From positions 36,369,058-36,433,057 of the forward strand of contig NW_024037059.1 of assembly GCF_015706575.1 (NCBI RefSeq): a stretch of DNA of 64,000 nucleotides, in the 5' to 3' direction. The notes beneath the pieces are model-generated. The model did no database searches. It saw nothing but the letters and a program-made list of their open reading frames with translations, and had not been told where the DNA came from. This DNA comes from Patiria miniata. Lineage: Eukaryota > Echinodermata > Asteroidea > Valvatida > Asterinidae. A program made the position numbers and the translations under genes. How positions within the stretch are numbered: the stretch's first letter is position 1; every line of letters begins with the position of its first letter. Below, in pieces: positions 51,571 to 63,471 of this stretch.

Positions 51571-54336
51571 CTAGATTTCGTCATACTTTGTCCTCTTGCC
51601 ACAAGAGAAAACCAACATAAAACCATCCTGTACAATAAACAAAAATACAACAATATAATTAATACCAATCGTAAAGTGTTTTTAAATGTGAGGTAACGGC
51701 CTACGGATTGTTAAAAAACAAAGGGGGGGGGGGAAAGGATTTTTTTTTAAACGAATTTGGGTGGTTTTTTTTCGTGTGGGCGATAAACTACCCTTCCCGA
51801 CAATAATTTACAAGATCCTTAATAATTCCCCGAACTTCATCCGTTACCAAGACAACCTTACCTTGACATTACCAGGTAAGCCTGCCCATAGAGATACGTT
51901 AGGAATTAATTCCCGTCCAACAGCTCCGCGCACAAACTTCATAAAGAGAACTCCACATATGAAGTAGATAAGAAGTAGTGCTGAAAAACTGCAATAAACA
52001 AACATACTACCTTACATAACGTAAAAGGCTTACATGCGTCAATAGCCGGCAGAGGTTTGGAGGGAGACGGGGAGGCTGGGGCGGGGCTTGCTACCTCCTC
52101 TTATGGATGCCGTTTAGGAATGAAATGACGGGAAAATAAACGGTTTTAAAAGGTGACAAAAGTCAAAATTTGGGCATGAAAATGTTCTCCTTTCGCGCTT
52201 GAAATCGAAAACGTTAGCGCTGCACCGTGGCTTCAAATTACGTGGTTTTTTTTTTACTTCTATGGAAAACATGGTAAAGTAAACAAATATAAAACATTAT
52301 TATATCAACATTAAAAAACGAGCTATTTAATCAAGACTAGATCGGACAAAAGACGCTCATCACCTGATACAAATGATCGATCCCATACTGATGGGTAATC
52401 CACCGCCTGGCTGTTTAGTTGGTGTTGGACCCTGACATTTCCCTGGACACGCGCAGTTTGTCGTCAGAATAAAATACTGGTCCAAACAAATGTAGAAAAG
52501 TCACTTTCATTATACATGTAGGGCAGGACACACGTATTAAGGTCCGCATTGACATTCATGTTAGATACTTATGTAGATTCATTTGTTTTTTTAGAGAGAA
52601 ACACTAGAAGAGACCGACTTATTTCACATAACTTTCCAAATGGCCCTGGCCGATTCAAAGCATGCTCACCATTCTGCCTGCCTCTCCAGGTTCCTCTCCT
52701 AGAACTTGAAGACTAGGTGCCGTGGCAGATTCATCACACTGTAATTCAACTAACGCTGACCTGAACAAAAAAATTATCAAAAATAAATGAGCATGCATAA
52801 AACAGCCATAAGAGTCTTCGTTACCCTGGGGAGGAGGTATCAGAGCCTCAGAGGCAATAAAAATATTGATGACAGACCACAGTAACGACCACAGTCGTTA
52901 ATGTTCTCGACTTCCACTGCTGTGGCATGGGTTCGATTCCTGCCTGGTCCACACAGTGGCGTAGCCAGGAATTTTTCAGGGGGGGGGGGGCCGCTGGGGG
53001 GCTGGAACATTTCATGGGGGGGGGGGCGTCATGTAGATCAATGATATGTTTTTTAGAAACTCAAAATCTCAGGGGGGGGGGGGCGACTGGGGAGGCCCCC
53101 CCCCCCCCCACGTGGCTACGCCACTGGGTCCACATGTGGATTAGGTTCAGTCCCTTTACCGCGGATTCACCCAGAATATTCTTCTAATTACAATCCTCTT
53201 CTCATTGTCTTCTCTCAACGGGATCTTTCGGGATTTCGAGCTACATTGAGTGCCTAAGGCACTTTTGACGAGTTCTTGGTTTCATTACCAGAGAGAAAGA
53301 ATGGAACTTGCACCCCTTTCGGCTGAACCGTATAGTATAGAATATAATTTACATTCTTGCGGCGTTTTGCGTGTACAATGTATAATGTAAATGTACCACC
53401 TTGTGTTATAGCATATATACTCACCTGCTGGTTACCGTATCTTCATATGAGATGGTGTAGGATTCACCTGTTTGTGATCCCCATTTAGCTGTTGCCGCTA
53501 TACCAAGACCTAACGAGGAGGTACGGTCCTTTGTAGTTTGACATGCCTGAAAATGTCAACCATCAGATATGTCTTTCAGAAATTGTTTGCTTTGATTTCT
53601 TTGTGTATTTGCGGGTTTTTTTTAATTTTTATTTTTTTTATGAACAACTCCAGGTGTTGGCGGTCAAATCTTGCCTTGTATGGCTTGTGACTTAATTTAT
53701 ACCTATACTGAGAGCTCAAAAGGCGATTACAAGTAAACATAATTTCAAGGACTGTTATTACAATTGATGTTCAGGCTTGTTTTAGTTCCCCGATATTGTC
53801 AGTGATGATCATTACTTACAATGACGTTCTTGCAGTTGTCATCACTGAAGTCATAACATGGGTTATAGGTGCATTCATAATCCTTATCATCGGGCTGTTC
53901 TTGATATGCAAATCTACAAACATCAAAGAAAGTGATATCCTTTCATAGTGCAGAATTGTAAATACAAGTATGTGTATGACAAAAAAAATATTGACCTTTG
54001 GTGCTTGACTGAAATCTTACCAGCCTGGCTCACAAACGCTTCCGGAAAAATTAAAGCAAATACACGTAGAATTTTGTTAGGAATAGTCCATCGCCAACAA
54101 CCGTCTCAGTGACAAAGAGACAGGTTGACAACGGGTTATAGATCAAGAGCAAGAACAAAAGTATAGGAGCCAGTGTCATACCTTGGTTTTCCTTTGGTTC
54201 CCAGCGATCGTATGTTGATTTGCTTACCGTCAGATAGTGCGCATGAACATTCATCTATCTGCGTACACTCTGGTAAAGCATGGTACAGTTTCAAAACCAG
54301 CAACCAAACAAACAGACTGACGGACAAACTGAACAT
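51571..54336 (-). CDS. M6PR-like MRH-domain receptor, copy C
   Basis: Exons (minus): 54182-54336, 53820-53913, 53425-53546, 52670-52760, 52364-52476, 51862-51988, 51571-51627; 252 aa. A clear signal peptide (MFSLSVSLFVWLLVLKLYHA) is followed by CTQIDECSC, YNPCYDF, ACQ, RSALVELQC and YFILTTNCACPGKC, one membrane span (LLLIYFICGVLF), KFVRGAVGRELIP and a short last exon (DGFMLVFSCGKRTKYDEI). The protein ends exactly on YDEI, a YXXPhi motif at the very C-terminus as in LAMP proteins. A Met replaces the Tyr that contacts sugar in M6PR (the last residue of exon 4), while the Gln, Arg and Glu equivalents are kept. Intron 3 contains a hAT-like MITE inserted into a tRNA-like repeat. Confidence 0.84.
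52865..53165 (+). mobile_element. tRNA-like SINE fragment interrupted by MITE copy 3
   Basis: A box B-like GGGTTCGATTCCTGCC lies directly before the MITE, and the sequence resumes after it with ATGTGGATTAGG. Box A is not clear, so this is a tentative SINE remnant. Confidence 0.4.
52954..53126. mobile_element. hAT-like MITE, copy 3 (different TIR family)
   Basis: TIR CAGTGGCGTAGCCA / TGGCTACGCCACTG, 173 bp, with a perfect 8-bp target duplication GGTCCACA (52,946-52,953 and 53,127-53,134). CAGTGGCGTA ends are widespread among hAT elements. It inserted in a tRNA-like repeat in receptor C intron 3. Confidence 0.9.
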
Positions 54337-57300
54337 GTTGATTCTAATATCTGAAGTAATATACTTGAGAACTCATCTTAAATAAGTAAAGCTTCATTTT
54401 CCCATGGACGTTATGTGCGTTATGATTTTGTTTAAATTATCGTGATTTATATGTATAGCAAAAGGACGGGGTTAAATTCCAAGTTTGTATCAGATTCCAT
54501 TTACACGTACAAGTGGTTTGACAATGTTCAGCTCAGATCTAGAGGTCGCTCTTCCAAACACTCGTAACCAACTTTAGTCCATTACAAAATTACCTGGGTT
54601 TGAAACTGACGCGGAAACGCATGGTGACATGTATGGGGTTTTCGATACCTTTGCTTCGGCTTCGGCTTTGCCTCCGACTTCTGAATCACTGAGAGGCAAA
54701 CTAAACGAAAATATTCAAATTTTTGTCTTCATATCAACCGATTGAATGTTCCTGAAGCATAACAGGTACCAAAATGTACCTAACTGTAGCTGGAGTTCCA
54801 GAAGTTGGGGACTAAAATCTTTTTAAGCCGAAGACGAAGCCAAAGCCGGTCGTTTCGAAAACGCTATAAAACTCTTTTCCTGATTTACAGAAATCCACCG
54901 ATACAATAAGGACAAAGTAATGACATCATGGGCTCCAGATAGGTTGCCTTGTAGGATTTATTTCCAATACTTGTTCGATTAACATACGCATGTATAACGG
55001 AAACATCTCGCAGGAAATCGTGCACAGCGGCATGTTCAGAATAAAAGCGTTTACATGTATACTAAATTTTGCTCACAGAAACCTTTCTAATTTAACGTGG
55101 AAAAAAAGATGAATTTGAGAGGAAATTACATGTACATTATTCGGTATTGGTAAAAAAATAATGAACAATACGTGAATGTGCTTTCCAACAATTTGGCTCA
55201 ATTAACATTTAAGCCGACTAAATGTAAAATGATAATAATATACTTCACGCAATCTACTGATGGTATTTCTTTAATAATATTATAATTTAGTCAATACAAC
55301 CTTTTATAGTTTTAGTACATGATTTAGACAAGACTATCAAAAAGTTGTAAACAATGTTATTTATCCACTGACAAGGTCCGAATATGTACAATGTGTACAA
55401 TGTACACCAAAACGTATTATGGAAAGCCTGTTATACAAATATCAGTGGACAATCGTCATTTTAACAACTCAAATAAAACATAATTTTTTATTTAGATTAG
55501 ACTTGTGGTTTCAAGAATTCAGCGACCTCCATATATGTCCGGCAGACCCATTGTGCAATTGATTTTTTTTCATACACAATCGTAATAACTGGCCGTACAA
55601 ACTTTGATGACATATTTAAACAAGACACACAACAAATGCTAAAAGCAAGCTACCAAAAAAGTATCACATATATTACCTTGTTCACATTATAAGCTAATAC
55701 AAAAGTATAAGTTTTAAACACCAGGAAAATACATTGAATCTTTGTGAAAAATACATATCTAAAGAAGAACAAATAGGACCCTTGGAAAAGCAGCATAGCC
55801 GTTAGTCACTATAACCTATATCAGTTACCCTTAGGTTTCTGTTAATCGTCATTAAGATATACAAGACATTACACTTTTGAAGTTAGAAACAAACAAAACA
55901 ACTTATATTAGAAACAACTCAACCTTGTTTATAATTTTAATGAACTCTTAGGCAAGACAAACACACACATTAAAGGAAATATCTGAATGGAACATATTTC
56001 ATAAAAAGAAAACTAAAACTTGAAAAGGAAATACCACAAGAAAAAAATGATCTTCAGAATTTAAGCAAAGGAGTGGAATGAAAAAAGACAAATAAGTATA
56101 GCACACTCATGAGCACATATAGTCAGCCTATTGCAGGCTTTCAAGCATACCCTGGTGAAAAGTACGAAAACAGTGGGATACAAATTTTCTAAATAAAAAA
56201 TATGACAAAATCAGGATAAAAGTAGGACTTTCTGCAGGCTTTAGGCGCACAAATGTAGTTTTCGTTGAAACTCGCTCATGTCCACAGCATCATTTGGCAT
56301 GTTCTGTACTCACAAAACTTGTGCTCAATCCTCAGCTAAGCTCTTGGAAGTACAGTTACAGTACTCCTATGCCCAAGGTCTTCCCTGTGTGATTTGACAG
56401 TGTGTAACACTGAGATTTCATATTTCAGATAAAGTAGGGAAAAATAGGAATTAAAAGAAAAAATAGGAAAAGCAGGAGCAAGGTAAACAAAAGAAGGAAA
56501 AAGTAGGAAAAGTACAAATACTTGAAAGCGCGACCATTTCTTGAAAGCTTATCTAAGCTTGCAACTTGTACTAATTGGTTCTATATGAAGTTAATCTCCA
56601 AACTCTTTGATCTCCAATTAGAAAAGAACAAGGCTTTCTGACCCTGTGATGTATGTACATTTGTACACACTGTTGTTTAATTCACAACATTTCTATTACT
56701 AAGGCACACTCTCCTACTTTATCACAATGAGCCTAATTTACTTTAAATAATGAGTGCATCTCAAACTTAAATGTAATGGCACAAACTTTATGTGCACATT
56801 AACATATGGAACATCTCTTCAGACCTTCCGTATATTTCTTGCTACAAAGGCAATGTATTTTAGAATTGAAGCTATAAATATGCCCTTACACTCAATGATT
56901 CAGAAAAGGATATATGTTCCCAAAATTGTTTTTCTCAAGATATTGCTTCAGAAATTGGCCAGAAAGGTTTAATGTGTTCATATGTTCACCCTGTATTACT
57001 TTTTCCCCATTTGAGTACATGTCCATTTGACTTTATAATATTGTAAAAACAAATTCCATCTTATGCGGTACCCGCTGCTATGTACATCTGATTCGAACCA
57101 GCCAACCGATCCCGTTAGCTCGGTGGTTGAGTGGTAAGACATCTGCACTAGAAAGCATGAGGTCGTGGGTCCGAGTGATTTTTTCCAACTTTCATTCGGG
57201 AGGTAACACACTGAGTAGACAGTGTTTATATGTCAGTGAGGGGCAAAACCTAATTTGAATTGTAACATGCTAACATGTTTTTCTTAATGAGCATGTTGTC

Positions 57301-57520
57301 TCACACTCTGAATGTGAAATTATGTGATAGTCTTTGGCTGCAGTTGGGTAGATGGTGAATTATGGCAGCAGAATTAAGCCAAGCTAATTGAATGCAATAA
57401 GTATTACTAACGGAAATCTACACGTATGTAGGTGTCTGCTTCGCTATTGTCTTGATACTGATATTGCTGTACTCTCCATGTTGTTAGACATTGAGAGAAG
57501 TTCCACAAGTGACTTACTGC
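54337..57520. other. Intergenic region between receptors C and D
   Basis: 3.2 kb of mostly AT-rich sequence with no coding exon that I could support. It includes an imperfect duplicated GCTTCGGCTTCGGC-type stretch near 54,650 with a partial inverse (AAGCCGAAGACGAAGCC) near 54,825, and a tRNA-like segment near 57,060-57,185. Confidence 0.5.
57060..57185 (+). mobile_element. tRNA-like (SINE-type) segment
   Basis: TTAGCTCGGTGGTTGAGTGG resembles box A, and GGTCGTGGGTCCGAGTG resembles box B about 45 bp later, followed by a T-run. Arm pairing is poor for a functional tRNA, so a SINE head is more likely. Confidence 0.45.
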
Positions 57521-60500
57521 TCAAATCTGTTCATAGTTGGAATCACTTTTGCATCCACCAGCCAAAAATAACACACCATCCTGAAGGCAAAACATAAATC
57601 AGTGTTAACAAACCTAATAATTAGATAAAGTCACGCAGTGTTCACTTTTTACATGATACAAAGTATTTCTTTAGATTGATGAAAATCTTTGGTACCTGTA
57701 TACAAATTAGTTTTTGCTTTATAAATTAAAAAAACTTGCCTTGATAAGATGAGGTAGATCTTTCCAAAATTCATAATTTGGAATAAGCTCTTTGCCCTCG
57801 GCTCCTCGCACAAACTTCAAGAAAAGAACCCCAGCCACAAGATACAGTATGACCACCACGCTGAATCTGAAGAAAGCAACAAGTTATAAAGAATGTCTGC
57901 AATGCACCTTAACAGATGATTCTTAAACTCTGGTGATCAGATATACATCTATAGGAAGTCAGTTATGTCAACAACTATAAGTGTATTTGTCACTGTATGC
58001 ATGTTCTAGTGATTTTGCAGTGCAAGTGATTGAGCACCTGCAGTGCTTCATGTACTTACATGATACAAAGCACTGATCCAGGGCTTAGGCCACCTCCAAG
58101 ACAACCATTCTTACAGGCACAGTTGGATCTCAGATTTAAGTGCTGTTGATTTCAAACATGAAATTGAACATTACAGTTTCAATGCACAGTAATTATGTAC
58201 ACGTCAGTAGGGGTGTTGGGAAACAGAAAAAGGATCATGCACCAGCAAAGATGGCAGACATTATAAAATATGATACGATTATTCAGCAAAATTGAAATAA
58301 AATTGAAAATGGCTGAAATCAATAAAGTTCACTTGGCTCTCTACCCTAGATTATAAATGAGCAACAGAAGTTAAGTTTGACCTTGAAAACTTCACAACTG
58401 AGATATATGTAAATCGTGTTAATGTCAAGTTAACTCATTATTCTTAATTTCTGCCCCAAGTACGTAAAGATGTCTTGTATAATATACTCTCACTGTTTTT
58501 ACTATACTGTACATACAAATACTTATTATCAATCCATGTGAAACTGAGATCACACCGACAGCAAGGTTTGCTTGGTACAGTCAAACCTGTACAAAAAGAC
58601 CGCTCAAGGGAAACAATAAAAGTGGTCTTTATAGACAGGTGGTCTCTCTGTACAGGTTGGAAATATTTGCCCTCCCTTTGGCTTCCCTAACCTAATGCGG
58701 GGGGTCATTACAGTCTAAACCTGCCTGATCCAAAAGTACATGTATATTCTTCTTTCTTTTAGTTATTTGTTTAAAACATAACTATTTCTTAAAAAAAAAA
58801 TGAAATTAAAAGTCATAAATGTGAATGATTTCAAAAAGTGTTTATTATTTTATGTTAATATTATGTAAGAATCAGCTGTACTGGAGCAGCAATACATTGT
58901 AAGTCATTTCAGTGAACTTACATAGGTATTTTGAGGATCTTCTTTGGTAGCTGTTAAAACTGCAGTCGATGCTGATGTATCACACTGTAGTGTGACTATA
59001 GTGGTTCTGCAATTCACAAGTTGGAATGTGTTAATGTTTTCGCCAGTGGGTGAGGTTTGACACATAAAAAGAAAAAACTGCTCAGGCACAATAAACTAAC
59101 ATGCAGAATTTCAACTGCAAAACGCAGCTCTTCTGACATAAACATTAAAGGGACATTACAGCCTGGAATGCACCCAATTGGGCTACAAAACGCATTTTAA
59201 ATGAAATCATACCAATCATTTGAATCATACCAATCATACCAAGAACATTTAAAAGTAGGATATAGGCCCTGAATGTCCACAAAACCAGCCTTTAAAAAGT
59301 GGGCGTTTTTGTGTTATTCTTGTGAGAACCATGCTGTAATGAATTTCGGGATCACAACTTTTACTCCCCAAAATCAAAATTTCGAGTGTTAAGTTGTGAA
59401 TCCTGCCACACAGTGGTTCGCATTCTGCGGACGTGCAAGAATCAACATGGGTGTGTTGGTGCTGTGTGTTTTATGTGACACACACACAACATGTACAGTA
59501 CATGAACACTGAATAGTGATGGCTTGAAATATGTATGCTTCTGCCACAAAATGTCCGCCGATTTCGCTGTAAACAACCAGGGTTTTTCATCTTTTCTCGA
59601 AACAGTAAGACATTAGGTTAGTTTCATTTCAACTAATTTTCCTATGAAATAGGATAAGTAAACAATTCAAAAAATGACATTATCAGGGAATTCAGGTCGT
59701 AATACCCCTTATACTTACTTTGTAACAACACCAACTACTGCCTGGTATGTTATTTGTGTTCCTGCATCATTAAATAATGCTGTTTTCTGATCACCGACGT
59801 CAAAAGTTTCTTGTCCGTTTGTACTTTTTTGGCAAACCTGTTAAAGAAAAAAACAAATCAATAAATTTGAAATTTAAAGAAAACAAGTCAGGTGTGTTTA
59901 CAAACACAAATGCCCCGCAACCGTGACTGTTCCCATGACATAACACCACTCTTTTAACATCAACTTACATGTACCTTGGTCACATGGAACATTCATTGAC
60001 AGCATTAGTGTCTTCTGTAGGTTTTATATGAATTAATCCCTAATCCCTATAATCTCAGAATAAATACAAGATTTCTATTGTTTTAGCCACTGTGAACTTG
60101 ACCCTTGACCTTTTGGCCCCAAATTCAATAGGCTTCTTAGGATTACCAAGAACAATCCACAAACCAAATTTGAAGTTTATATGTTAAGTATTTCTCAAGT
60201 TATCGCGCTGACAAGATTTCTATTGTTTTAGCCACTGTGAACTTGACACTTGACCTTTTGACCCCAAATGCAATAGGCTTCTTAGGATTGCCAAGAACAA
60301 TCCACAAACCAAATTTGAAGTTCACATGTAAAGTATTTCTCAAGTTATCGCGCTGACAAGATTTCTATTGTTTTAGCCACTGTGAACTTGACCTTTGGCC
60401 TTTTGGCCCCAAATGCAAAAGGCTTCTTAGGATTGCCAAAAACAATCCACAAACCAAATTTGAAGTTCACACGTAAAGTATTTCTCAAGTTATCGCGCTG

Positions 60501-62591
60501 ACAAGATTTCTATTGTTTTAGCCACTGTGAACTTGACCTTTGGCCTTTTGGCCCCAAATGCAAAAGGCTTCTTAGGATTGCCAAAAACAATCCACAAACC
60601 AAATTTGAAGTTCACATGTAAAGTATTTCTCCAGTTATCGCGCTGACAAGATTTCTATTGTTTTAGCCACTGTGAACTTGACCTTTGGCCTTTTGGCTCC
60701 AAATGCGAAAGGCTTCTTAGGATTACCAAGAACAATCCACAAACCAAATTTGAAGTTCATATGTCAAGTATTTCTCAAGTTATCGCGCTGACAAGATTTG
60801 TCCGGACACACACACCCACACACCCACCCACCCACCCACACACCCACCCACCCACCCACCCACCCACGGAAGGACAAGGCGGAAACAGTATGCCCCTTCG
60901 GCTTCGCCGCGGGGCATAAAAATACAAGAAATCCTAGTGATATGATGCATTTTCTGATGCCTACAAACAACTGTTGCAATATATAGACAAAATATATTTT
61001 GTTCATATGCAAATTAAGTCACAAAGGGTTCCATTTATCGCCAGTAAGTACTTGAAATCCCCAAAGTTGAAGTTACATAAGCTGAGGTTTAAAGGCTACA
61101 CAGCTACATGAAGGTAACAAGTAACAGACAATTTATTGTGCAGGGCTGTAACTTACCGCAACACCATTGCAAGTTGGCAACCATGAGAAGTTACTACAGG
61201 GATTGTACCCATACTTGTAGTTACCTAATGTTACGCTGAAGCTGTAGAAAAGTTACAAACTCAAAACTGTTATTACATCCAGAAGTTGTTTGAATCATAC
61301 ATAGGGAATATATGGGAAGGCATATTGATATGTGCATTAAATAAATGCTCTATTCAGATATGCCGGTTGCATAATTGTCATGTGAAAATTTAAGGCATGT
61401 CCACTACAAACTAGAGACAAAAGGGGGGGGGGGGTACTTGTACAAAGCTAATATTTCATTGTGAATTTTGTGGCAGGATGGATTAATAAAACATGTGGCT
61501 ATTAACTTTTTATCTTAACACAGGCAAGCACCTGGGAAGTCACAAAAAAGAGGAAATTCAAATCTTTCCAAAGACTTTGTACAAAAATACTGTAAGTATT
61601 TTTTCTATATTTAATGGTACACATGGGAAGCAAAAAAAAAAGGAAATCAGCTGATCCGAGGAAAAGTTGCATGCTTGTCACACACTCCACCAGCACCATA
61701 CCCTGGCATCAGATGAGATGGGTCAAGCATGGAGCTATGGAGTACCGAAGTGTGACGTCATTTAGAACCAGAAAGTGCAGTGCAAACAAATGGAGTGCAC
61801 GCGCACGTGTTGGTTCATGGGCTGAATCATGCGCAAATGTCTTTTACACACATTTTGAGCGCGTGACGTATTCACTACGGTACGTCAAGTACCAACCCCT
61901 GGGCTGGGCTGCTCAATATTCGCATGTCATTCATGAATGTTTCAAACCAAATCGTCAGGATCTTGGTTACACAATCTCAAAATTTTTTATTCCGCAACAC
62001 CACCACTTAACTGTTTCTTGCAATAACAAATGATCACAAGAGGGCACTGCTGCGCAAAGAATGATGGGTAAAATTATGGGGCAATGACTGCGTCCACCGC
62101 CATCGCGCACGCCATATGGCTTAACACAGCGTTGACAGTGTGCGCATGCAATGACTGTATTCATGTGCATGGTCATTGTCCCCTATTTTTTACCCATAAT
62201 TTGGCATCTACTATCGCCAGACCATGTCCAAATGTTAAAAAGCGATCCGTAGAGTCCAAGTTACTCGGACTAGAACATGACAAGCTCCCTCACCCATCTC
62301 CTCCGCCAAAGTGCCATGTCTGCTCATACAATTACAAGTACAACTTTCCACACCCCACGCCATACCACACCCCCATGCCACACTCCATGCCACACCCCCA
62401 CGCTGGATTGTCGTGCCGTACCTTGGGACATCAGGGTTTGTACTTGTGTTTAGAGTAGACAAGGATATCACGCCAGACCCATCGTCGAACTTGCACGTAC
62501 AACTGTCTTGTTTCACACATGTAGCTGCCCCTGCACAATGCAATAAAACTTGCAAGAGCGCTATTACCAGGAAAACGAACTTAAATTCCAT
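57521..62591 (-). CDS. M6PR-like MRH-domain receptor, copy D
   Basis: Exons (minus): 62422-62591, 61157-61241, 59719-59837, 58922-59006, 58060-58142, 57740-57866, 57521-57580; 242 aa. The start is the internal Met of MEFKFVFLVIALL, which opens a standard signal peptide; 26 more codons upstream are open but charged. Lumenal landmarks: CVKQDSCTC, YNPCSNF, VCQ, KTTIVTLQC and HLNLRSNCACKNGC. This is the most diverged copy: Lys replaces the sugar-contacting Arg, and the Pro of the CACPxxC motif is Lys. The membrane span (VVVILYLVAGVLF) is followed by KFVRGAEGKELIP and FWKDLPHLIK. The last exon (DGVLFLAGGCKSDSNYEQI) ends on YEQI, a YXXPhi motif. Intron 6 has a GC-AG donor (AAG|GCAAGT). Introns are longer than in A-C, and intron 2 holds an inverted 145-bp-repeat element. 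Confidence 0.82.
59885..60918 (-). mobile_element. Interspersed element with five 145-bp tandem units, copy 2 (inverted)
   Basis: Reverse complement of the PHGDH intron 2 element. It begins (in + coordinates) with AAGTCAGGTGTGTTTACAAA and ATGCCCCGC, carries about five units of about 145 bp (TATCGCGCTGACAAGATTTC near 60,201, 60,342, 60,491, 60,636, 60,781), a CACCCACC microsatellite, and ends with GGCTTCGCCGCGGGGCAT at about 60,917. Located in receptor D intron 2. Confidence 0.82.
61736..61890. mobile_element. TIR element with CRE-like sites, copy 2
   Basis: Shares TATGGAGTACCGAAGTGTGA and the following sequence with the 26.6-kb copy, including TGACGTCATTTAGAACCAG and GCGTGACGTATTCACT. The right terminal repeat is degraded. 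In receptor D intron 1. Confidence 0.65.
62061..62200. mobile_element. 140-bp TIR element in receptor D intron 1
   Basis: ATGGGTAAAATTATGGGGCA at the left pairs with TTGTCCCCTATTTTTTACCC at the right (about 25-bp imperfect TIR continuing into GTCATTG). Non-coding interior. No clear target duplication. Confidence 0.6.
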
Positions 62592-63470
62592 TATTCTAGC
62601 CAAGTTACAGCACCTACGTTTTGCAAATCTAGCGGAATTTTGCATATCATTCATAACCGACATAATCAACGATCATCACGTTGTGTGTGCTGTGAGTCAC
62701 ATGATTTGCAGGTAAACTTTCCCACTGTCACTTTTTCCCCACTGGTGTCGTCCATTTTTTAGCGCAATATCTCATGTCGAACGCGCGGGTACCAGTGTAT
62801 CTTAACTTCACGTTTGTATTAAAAACGATGACGGCAAAAATGATAGAAACGGCACTCCATACACAATAGTTAGACGGTAGCCTGAAGAATAACTCAACGT
62901 TATTTTACTTCAAAAATTCAATCAAAGAGGCCTATGATCTGACGATGAAATAATTATTTAATCTTGACAAACGAGTGAATAAATATTGAAAGTATTTCAC
63001 AAATTTGTTTTGAGCTGTGTAATTTTTTTGATGAAAAGGTATAATATTAATAACGCCACAGGGATACCGTTCCATAAGTACCAACGAACAGCGAGATTTT
63101 TTTTAACGTTTTACGTACGTACATAAAGCGCGTAGGCCTACATGTATTTGTTGTACGTACGTGTACGTGCTATGCATTATTGCATGCGCTATCGAGCTAG
63201 CTAGCTATCGCCGTATGCCAGCGCCATAAGGCAGGTTGCAAGATGGCGGCCATTCATTCGAGAGAAGGCGAGTGTCCATTCCACTGATTTTATTCATGTT
63301 TTTACTCGTAATCTCAAATGTTATGCATCTGTTATTATTGATCATAATCACTTCCTGAATATTACATGTACTATTATGGATTTTATTTGGCGATTGTGTA
63401 GTTGCGGGTCGGGGCCCAAAAAATAATTAAGAAGAGTCTATCAAGTATCATTGTCTATCCATTCTCACTA
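62592..63470. other. Upstream region of receptor D
   Basis: No coding exon recognised. It contains AAGATGGCGGC at 63,240-63,250, a strong YY1-type motif that often marks transcription starts in animals, which could belong to a gene extending to the right of the window. Confidence 0.4.
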
Positions 63471-63471
63471 G

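Noticed and set aside
51367..51696. 109-codon plus-strand open frame
   Set aside because: It overlaps the last exon of receptor C on the opposite strand and has no domain or codon signal of its own.
57110..57180. Functional tRNA gene
   Set aside because: Box A- and B-like sequences are present, but the stems do not pair well and no acceptor stem is evident; a SINE head is more likely.
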